NCBI GenBank assembly: GCA_002402245.1
Contig: NVVP01000001.1
Coordinates: 50,930-57,382 of the forward strand
Direction of reading: 5' to 3'
From: Gammaproteobacteria bacterium
Lineage (GTDB): Bacteria; Pseudomonadota; Gammaproteobacteria; Nitrosococcales; Methylophagaceae
DNA: 6,453 bases
Positions 1-4,438 of the stretch are shown in pieces (positions within the stretch are counted from its first letter, which is position 1; each line of letters begins with the position of its first letter). A program made the position numbers and the translations under genes. The notes below the pieces were generated by a model. The model had not been told where the DNA came from and did no database searches. It worked only from the letters and a program-made list of their open reading frames with translations.

Positions 1-1
1 G

Positions 2-730
2 GGAAGTTTACTTGATCGTATTTTATCGGGAAGCAATACATCTGGTTTAGAGCAATTAAAATGGATGGATGCTCGCGGAATTTACGAAATTATTAAATTG
101 GAACATCCGCAAATAATTGCCATTGTGTGTTCATTTTTAGATCCAGATCAATCGGCAGAAGTATTAAAACAATTCCCTGAGCGAGATCAAGCAAATGTCA
201 TTTTAAGAATTGCTACATTAGATGGTGTTCAGCCAGCAGCATTAACAGAATTAAATGATATCCTAGAGAAGCAATTTAGTGGTGCAGCCGGTGGTCAAAC
301 TATGACAGTAGGTGGAATGAAAACAGCGGCGGATATTCTTAACTTTGTTGAAGGTAGCGTAGAAGCTGCCATTATGGAATCTATTAAAGAAACTGAGCCT
401 GATTTAGGTCAAAATATTGAAGACCTTATGTTTGTATTTGATAATTTGATTGATGTGGATGATCGTGGCATTCAGAGCTTAATGCGTGAAATTCAATCAG
501 ACCAACTACAACTTGCACTAAAAGGTGCTGATGAAGCACTGAGAGAGAAATTCTTATCGAATATGTCACAACGTGCAGCTGAAATGTTGCGTGATGATCT
601 AGAGGCCATGCCGCCTGTGCGCTTGAGTGATGTTGAAACAGCTCAAAAAACAATCCTTACTGCTGCTAGAGTTTTATCCGATAAAGGTGAGATTCAATTA
701 GGAGGAGGTGGTGGAGATGACTTCGTCTAA
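2..730 (+). CDS. fliG: Flagellar motor switch protein FliG, C-terminal part (5' end outside window)
   Basis: FliG is the rotor protein at the cytoplasmic face of the flagellar basal body; it links the MS ring (FliF) to the C ring and carries the charged residues that interact with the stator. The frame is open from base 2 and gives 242 residues before TAA. Family members are about 330-340 residues, so roughly 90 N-terminal residues (the FliF-binding domain) lie outside the window; the Met codon at 65 is internal. Seen directly: the middle-domain EHPQ motif (codons 101-112), the FVFDNLIDVDDRGIQ stretch, and all the torque-helix charges known from E. coli FliG (K264, R281, D288, D289, R297), here at codons 521 (K), 572 (R), 593 and 596 (D, D) and 620 (R). 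The protein ends in five glycines then DDFV, where E. coli has a short GSGEDTYV-type tail. The 3' end overlaps fliH by 14 nt. Identification is essentially certain. Confidence 0.98.
   Translation, partial: GSLLDRILSGSNTSGLEQLKWMDARGIYEIIKLEHPQIIAIVCSFLDPDQSAEVLKQFPERDQANVILRIATLDGVQPAALTELNDILEKQFSGAAGGQTMTVGGMKTAADILNFVEGSVEAAIMESIKETEPDLGQNIEDLMFVFDNLIDVDDRGIQSLMREIQSDQLQLALKGADEALREKFLSNMSQRAAEMLRDDLEAMPPVRLSDVETAQKTILTAARVLSDKGEIQLGGGGGDDFV
704..709 (+). promoter_or_regulatory. Shine-Dalgarno for fliH, inside the fliG glycine codons
   Basis: GGAGGT at 704-709 matches the anti-Shine-Dalgarno sequence perfectly and lies 7 nt before the ATG at 717. It decides the fliH start in favour of ATG 717 over the in-frame GTG codons at 708 and 711, which overlap or abut the site itself. 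The same bases encode part of the five-glycine run at the end of FliG, so coding and ribosome binding share this sequence. Confidence 0.85.
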
Positions 731-1409
731 GGATGAGTTAATTACCGCTCAAGCCGATACACTTTCTGCTGATGAAATTGCCGATGCCTACACGCGTTGG
801 CAGGCACCTAAAATGGTATCGGTCACGGATGTTAATCAAGGTCTAGGCCTATTAACGGTTGAAGATATTGAGAAGTTACAAAAAGAAGCAGAACAAGAAG
901 GTCGTAAAGCAGGCTTTGAAAAAGGTCGTAATAAAGGTTATCAAGCAGGTTTGGCTGAAGGCAAGCAAGAAATAGCCCGACAAGTTCAACTGTTGCAAGA
1001 GATTGCGAACAACTTAAATAAACCATTAGAAGAACTCGATACACAGCTTGAAACAGATATTATCGCTTTAGTTATGACTATGACACGCCAACTAGTTCAT
1101 CGTGAATTTACTACTCAGCCAGAAAATGTAGTGGGTGCCGTACGAGCAGCGATGAAGACCTTACCTATTAATGACCGAAAATTAAAATTATTTGTACATC
1201 CACAAGATATTGAGCTTATAAAATCAGGCTTATCGCTAGAACATGATGATACACATTGGCAATGGATTGAAGATCCTATGCTTACCCCCGGTGGAGTACG
1301 TGTTGAGACGGCTGATACTCGGGTTGATGCCACAATAGAAGACCGACTAAAAAATGTAATTAACAAGCTTTTGGGTGATGATCGAATCGAAGCTGAGTTA
1401 GATGACTAG
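717..1409 (+). CDS. fliH: Flagellar assembly protein FliH (export ATPase regulator)
   Basis: FliH is the stator-like partner of the flagellar export ATPase: it dimerises, binds the FliI N-terminus and anchors the ATPase to the C ring and export gate. The product is 230 residues (E. coli FliH 235). ATG 717 is chosen because GGAGGT sits 7 nt upstream. In order: a short N-terminal region with ADAYTRWQAPKM (Trp28), then an uninterrupted GxxxG repeat with glycines at residues 62, 66, 70, 74, 78 and 82, a known hallmark of FliH, then a helical segment, then the conserved C-terminal domain with DPMLTPGGVRVETADTRVDA near residues 188-207. N-terminal tryptophans of FliH are known to contact FlhA; that Trp28 does so here is inference. 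The gene overlaps both fliG (14 nt) and fliI (8 nt), pointing to coupled translation of the three. Confidence 0.95.
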   Translation: MTSSKDELITAQADTLSADEIADAYTRWQAPKMVSVTDVNQGLGLLTVEDIEKLQKEAEQEGRKAGFEKGRNKGYQAGLAEGKQEIARQVQLLQEIANNLNKPLEELDTQLETDIIALVMTMTRQLVHREFTTQPENVVGAVRAAMKTLPINDRKLKLFVHPQDIELIKSGLSLEHDDTHWQWIEDPMLTPGGVRVETADTRVDATIEDRLKNVINKLLGDDRIEAELDD

Positions 1410-2787
1410 TCGTTTAGCCTCATTACGTTCACGTTTAAAGGATTATCAACATCGTTTAGATAATGAGCCGGTAGAAGTATTATCTGTAGAAGGTCGATTA
1501 ACCCGAATGGTAGGCCTGACGCTTGAAGCGGTAGGTTTCCATGCGGCAATAGGCAGCCGTTGTGAAATTGAAACGCAAGGTGGCCAAACAATAGAAGCTG
1601 AGATCGTGGGGTTTTCTGGAGAAACGCTTTATCTTATGCCAACAGGCGATACTCGAGGATTGATTCCTAATGCAAGAGTTCGACCTTTGCAGAGTGACTC
1701 TCAAATTCCGGTAGGTCCAGAATTATTAGGCCGAGTTATTGATGGAGCTGGAAAACCATTAGATGGTAAAGGGCCTTTAAAAACTAAATCGAAAATGCCG
1801 CTTCATGGCGAAGCCATAAATCCTTTAGAGCGCTCACCGGTTCGTCAGCATTTAGATGTGGGTGTACAAGCCATTAATTCGCTATTAAGTGTGGGTCGAG
1901 GGCAACGGATGGGCTTATTTGCAGGCAGTGGTGTAGGTAAAAGTGTACTACTTGGCATGATGACTAAGTTTACTGAAGCTGATGTTATTGTAGTTGGCTT
2001 GATTGGTGAACGTGGCCGCGAAGTTAAAGAATTTATAGAAGATATTCTCGGTACAGAAGGACTCGAACGAGCTGTGGTTGTAGCATCTCCTGCTGATCAC
2101 TCGCCTTTAATGCGCTTACACGGAGCGATGTTAGCCACCAGTGTGGCTGAATATTTTCGTGACCAAGGCCAGCAAGTCTTATTATTAATGGATTCGCTGA
2201 CACGTTATGCTCAGGCACAACGTGAAATTGCGTTAGCCATTGGCGAGCCTCCAGCCACAAAAGGTTATCCACCGTCAGTATTTTCTTTATTACCTAAGTT
2301 AGTTGAACGAGCAGGCAATGGCCCCGAGGGCGGTGGCGCCATTACGGCCATTTATACTGTGTTGACGGAGGGTGATGATCAACAAGATCCTATTGCTGAT
2401 GCAGCTCGAGCAATATTAGATGGGCATATTGTACTATCTCGTCGATTAGCTGAAATGGGCCAGTATCCAGCTATTGATGTTGAAGCTTCCATTAGTCGAG
2501 TGATGCCACAAATTGTGACGCCTGAGCATTTGCAACAGGCGTTAAACTTTAAACAGATATCTTCTACTTATCGTCAGAACCAAGATCTAATTAATATTGG
2601 CGCGTATGCTATGGGCACAGATGCTAAGATTGATGAAGCAATTGCTTTATACCCAAGCTTACAAGAGCTCGTTAAACAAGGTATGAATGAAGCGGTTAAT
2701 TGGCAGCAAAGCCTTAGTAACTTGCTGAGAACCATGCAACAACCCGTGGTGAGAAGAAATGAATTATCACCAATTAATGTTAATTAA
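1402..2787 (+). CDS. fliI: Flagellum-specific ATP synthase FliI (type III export ATPase)
   Basis: FliI is the hexameric cytoplasmic ATPase of the flagellar type III export apparatus, related to the F1 beta subunit; it hydrolyses ATP to help unload and deliver export substrates. The product is 461 residues (E. coli 457). The N-terminal beta-barrel domain spans roughly residues 25-95. The catalytic core carries Walker A GSGVGKS at 175-181 (Lys180), the GERGREV motif at 202-208 with the presumed catalytic Glu207 or its neighbour Glu203, Walker B LLLMD ending at Asp264, and PATKGYPPSVF from Pro284. Every expected catalytic motif is intact. The start ATG overlaps the fliH stop by 8 nt and has only a weak purine stretch in front, so initiation probably depends on translation coming from fliH. 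The C-terminus (SPINVN) is in an AT-rich repetitive stretch before fliJ. Confidence 0.98.
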   Translation: MTSRLASLRSRLKDYQHRLDNEPVEVLSVEGRLTRMVGLTLEAVGFHAAIGSRCEIETQGGQTIEAEIVGFSGETLYLMPTGDTRGLIPNARVRPLQSDSQIPVGPELLGRVIDGAGKPLDGKGPLKTKSKMPLHGEAINPLERSPVRQHLDVGVQAINSLLSVGRGQRMGLFAGSGVGKSVLLGMMTKFTEADVIVVGLIGERGREVKEFIEDILGTEGLERAVVVASPADHSPLMRLHGAMLATSVAEYFRDQGQQVLLLMDSLTRYAQAQREIALAIGEPPATKGYPPSVFSLLPKLVERAGNGPEGGGAITAIYTVLTEGDDQQDPIADAARAILDGHIVLSRRLAEMGQYPAIDVEASISRVMPQIVTPEHLQQALNFKQISSTYRQNQDLINIGAYAMGTDAKIDEAIALYPSLQELVKQGMNEAVNWQQSLSNLLRTMQQPVVRRNELSPINVN

Positions 2788-2807
2788 TGTGTTGATTATT
2801 TAAGCTA

Positions 2808-3251
2808 ATGAAACGATCAAAACGGCTTAAACCTGTTGTTCATATAGCAATAAAAAAAACAGAAGAAGCGCTATCAAAAGTAGGGCAAGCGAATACGACT
2901 TGGCTTAATAATAAGCAACAGCTTAATGATTTGTACGGTTATAAAGAAGAGTATCTAGCTAAATTCCGCCGAGGAGATGAGCTAGTGATGAGTGCTCAAA
3001 AAGTATTAGAACTACGTGCTTTCCTTGCCCAGCTTGATCAGGCAATAAACGTTCAACAACAACAAGTATCACAAAGCCATAAGCAACTAGAACATTGTCG
3101 TAAAGAATGGCTACAAGCACGCACTAAAGAACAGTCTATGCAATCATTGGTTACTCGTTACCAAAATGAAGAAACTGCCGAGGCTGAAAAACAAGAGCAA
3201 CGAGATAATGATGAGCGCAACACATCCCAATGGCGACACCGCCACCACTAG
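2808..3251 (+). CDS. fliJ: Flagellar export protein FliJ
   Basis: FliJ is the small coiled-coil central stalk of the flagellar export ATPase ring; it resembles the F1 gamma subunit, contacts FlhA and cycles export chaperones. The product is 147 residues, the usual family length. It is charged and Gln/Glu/Lys-rich with no membrane segment. The DLYGYKEEYLAKF stretch at residues 41-53 fits the family's conserved YxxEY region, followed by a Gln-rich helix (about 75-105). The last six residues are HRHRHH. It starts 20 nt after fliI, with no convincing Shine-Dalgarno before ATG 2808, so coupling to fliI or weak expression is likely. It is the last gene of the flagellar block; a terminator follows after 35 nt. 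FliJ sequences diverge strongly, so the call rests on length, coiled-coil composition, the YxxEY region and position after fliI. Confidence 0.93.
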   Translation: MKRSKRLKPVVHIAIKKTEEALSKVGQANTTWLNNKQQLNDLYGYKEEYLAKFRRGDELVMSAQKVLELRAFLAQLDQAINVQQQQVSQSHKQLEHCRKEWLQARTKEQSMQSLVTRYQNEETAEAEKQEQRDNDERNTSQWRHRHH

Positions 3252-3286
3252 CTTTCTTTTCTGTAATTACGTTTAACCATTGTATT

Positions 3287-3321
3287 AAAAGCCTATTACT
3301 TAGCAAAGCCATAGGCTTTTT
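3287..3321 (+). terminator. Rho-independent terminator after fliJ
   Basis: AAAAGCCTAT at 3287-3296 and ATAGGCTTTT at 3311-3320 form a perfect 10-bp stem with a 14-nt loop. The 3' arm ends in TTTTT (3317-3321). The A-run on the 5' arm would give a T-run on the other strand too, so it may act in both directions, though no opposing gene is present. It marks the end of the fliG-fliJ transcript. Confidence 0.8.
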
Positions 3322-3358
3322 AAATTAATTCTATTGCGTTTTACTATTCAATCCTGCA

Positions 3359-3376
3359 CTGGCATGGTCTCTGCAT
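3359..3376 (+). promoter_or_regulatory. Sigma-54 (RpoN) promoter for the STAS-cheY-cheA operon
   Basis: CTGGCATG-N4-CTGCAT closely fits the sigma-54 consensus YTGGCACG-N4-TTGCW. The invariant GG is at 3361-3362 and the invariant GC at 3373-3374, exactly 10 bases apart. Two core positions differ (T for C in GGCAC, C for T in TTGC), both common substitutions. The implied transcription start is near 3386. It lies just past the fliJ terminator and points at the STAS-cheY-cheA genes. Sigma-54 with a FleQ/FlrC-type activator is the known regulator of many polar flagellar genes in gammaproteobacteria. No activator site was identified. Confidence 0.65.
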
Positions 3377-3385
3377 TATCACTAG

Positions 3386-3638
3386 AAAATAGCATCAGTC
3401 TATCAATGTTAATAGATGGGGTGTAATTAGGATAAAGTTATAGGTAACAAGGCTTTAATTAGTTTTAAAGTTAAATTTAAAATGACTAAATGGATATGTT
3501 AGAAGAAAAAAGCGGCAATAATGAACAATGACGGGCTAACAAAATCAGTCATTATCGTTAATCAGTGGTAGAGCCAAGTTTTAGAACGTTATGGTGGCTA
3601 TTTGATTCATTATTAGAGCATATTTTGGAGTGATTGTA
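3386..3638 (+). other. Long AT-rich leader before the STAS gene, no gene seen
   Basis: If the sigma-54 promoter is correct, the mRNA has an untranslated leader of about 250 nt. It contains only tiny reading frames without ribosome sites (the best is 13 codons, 3490-3531). It holds two copies of TAAAGTTA (3433-3440 and 3466-3473) and a weak dyad, AATGAC 3527-3532 with GTCATT 3548-3553. I recognise no riboswitch core. TGGAG at 3626-3630 serves as the Shine-Dalgarno for ATG 3639. Confidence 0.4.
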
Positions 3639-3929
3639 ATGGTAGATACAGTAATAGAGTGTGGCAACACATTAGGGATCGCAGATGTAGGTGATCTTTA
3701 TGCCAAATTACTAACAGAATTAGCGGAAGGTAACTCCGTTCGCTTTAATGTGAGCGAGATTGAACGCATTGATACTGCTGCATTACAAGTTATGTGTAGT
3801 TATTCAAAAGAAGTTATATCTCATGGACAAAGCTTAGTTTGGCAGTCGCCGAGCGAGGCATTTTTACGTAGTGTACGTCTTTTAGGGTTGGAATCTAGAA
3901 TGAATATAGAAGACAATACCGATGGGTAG
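3639..3929 (+). CDS. Single-domain STAS protein (anti-sigma-factor-antagonist / MlaB-like fold)
   Basis: The product is 96 residues and consists of a STAS domain alone, with no membrane segment or signal peptide, so it should be cytosolic. STAS proteins such as SpoIIAA bind a partner kinase or phosphatase and are switched by phosphorylation of a Ser/Thr after a conserved Asp. Here the signature reads IERIDTAALQVM, with Asp45 and Thr46 at that site. Start ATG 3639 is chosen because TGGAG (3626-3630) lies 8 nt upstream; the in-frame GTG at 3630 overlaps this site and would add three residues. It is the first gene of the operon, ahead of cheY and cheA. STAS genes are known beside some chemotaxis clusters, but their role is poorly defined. 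No HPK/RsbW-type kinase or PP2C phosphatase is in the window, so the partner is unknown; a link to CheA signalling is inference from position. Confidence 0.85.
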   Translation: MVDTVIECGNTLGIADVGDLYAKLLTELAEGNSVRFNVSEIERIDTAALQVMCSYSKEVISHGQSLVWQSPSEAFLRSVRLLGLESRMNIEDNTDG

Positions 3930-3964
3930 TCTTTAATACCTTTTACTCTGATGGATATTAAAGA
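3930..3964 (+). repeat. Inverted repeat directly after the STAS stop codon
   Basis: TCTTTAATA at 3930-3938 pairs perfectly with TATTAAAGA at 3956-3964, and CC 3939-3940 can add two pairs with GG 3953-3954 across a bulged A. The stem is AT-rich with a 12-nt loop and no T-run follows, so it does not look like a terminator. It starts on the first base after the stop codon and ends 20 nt before the cheY Shine-Dalgarno. It may influence the STAS to cheY expression ratio; this is inference. Confidence 0.45.
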
Positions 3965-4000
3965 GTGCATAACTAAAATTATTTAGGAGAAGATGTAGCT

Positions 4001-4363
4001 ATGGCAAAAATTTTGGCAGTTGATGATTCGGCGTCGATGAGACAAATGGTCTCTTTCACATTAAAAGCGGCAGGTCATACGGTAACGGATGCAGCAGATG
4101 GACAGCAAGCATTGAATATTGCAAAAACACAATCATTCGATCTAGTGTTGACGGATGTGAATATGCCCATCATGGACGGCTTGACATTAACGCGAGAATT
4201 ACGTGGTTTGCCCGCGTATAAATTTACGCCTATTTTAGTGTTAACGACAGAAGCGGGAATGGATAAAAAGCAAGAAGGTCGAGCTGCAGGCGCTACCGGT
4301 TGGCTGGTTAAACCCTTTAATCCAGATCAATTGTTAGCGACGATAAAGAAAGTATTGGGCTAG
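4001..4363 (+). CDS. cheY: Chemotaxis response regulator CheY (single receiver domain)
   Basis: CheY accepts phosphate from CheA and carries the signal to the flagellar switch. The product is a 120-residue receiver domain with no output domain. All catalytic residues are present: the acidic pair Asp8-Asp9, the phosphoacceptor Asp52 in DLVLTDVNMP, Thr82 in LVLTTE, and Lys104 in GWLVKPF. The switch aromatic position (Tyr106 in E. coli) is Trp101. AGGAG at 3985-3989 lies 11 nt before the ATG, a slightly long spacing; the ATG at 3993 is followed directly by a stop and is not a start. It sits between the STAS gene and cheA. The length and cheA linkage support CheY over a generic receiver, but the TTEAG...GATGWLVKPF type also occurs in accessory chemosensory clusters, so control of the flagellar motor is likely rather than proven. 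Confidence 0.94.
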   Translation: MAKILAVDDSASMRQMVSFTLKAAGHTVTDAADGQQALNIAKTQSFDLVLTDVNMPIMDGLTLTRELRGLPAYKFTPILVLTTEAGMDKKQEGRAAGATGWLVKPFNPDQLLATIKKVLG

Positions 4364-4371
4364 CTAGCCCA
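4356..4371 (+). repeat. Perfect 16-bp palindrome over the cheY stop codon
   Basis: TGGGCTAGCTAGCCCA reads identically on both strands, and the cheY TAG (4361-4363) lies at its centre. As RNA it can fold into a 6-bp G/C-containing stem with an AGCU loop. No T-run follows, so it is not a classical terminator. It could be a protein-binding dyad, an mRNA hairpin affecting cheA expression, or chance arising from the Leu-Gly-stop codons. Confidence 0.5.
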
Positions 4372-4438
4372 TTGAGAAAACAGGGTCTTACTTGATGTTT
4401 GCAGGAGTTCTGCACTCTAAATTTAGCGAGAGAGTACT

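Noticed and set aside
708..716. GTG start for fliH at 708
   Set aside because: It would overlap its own Shine-Dalgarno; ATG 717 has GGAGGT at 7 nt.
426..2272. Several 60-83 codon antisense frames opposite fliG, fliH and fliI
   Set aside because: All are opposite well-conserved coding sequence and have no recognisable protein features.
3433..3521. Sigma-28 (FliA) promoter in the leader
   Set aside because: TAAAGTTA at 3433 and 3466 resembles the -35 box, but neither has a GCCGATAA-like -10 at the right distance. GGCAATAA at 3514-3521 resembles a -10 but has no matching -35.
3490..3531. 13-codon frame (MDMLEEKSGNNEQ) in the leader before the STAS gene
   Set aside because: It has no ribosome site and its length is expected by chance in such a sequence.
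3630..3638. GTG start for the STAS gene at 3630
   Set aside because: It overlaps TGGAG, the likely ribosome site, which is well placed for ATG 3639.
3386..3638. c-di-GMP or other known riboswitch in the leader
   Set aside because: I could not find the conserved core bases of any class I recognise.
3930..3964. Terminator between the STAS gene and cheY
   Set aside because: The stem is AT-rich and is followed by GTGCATAAC, not a T-run.
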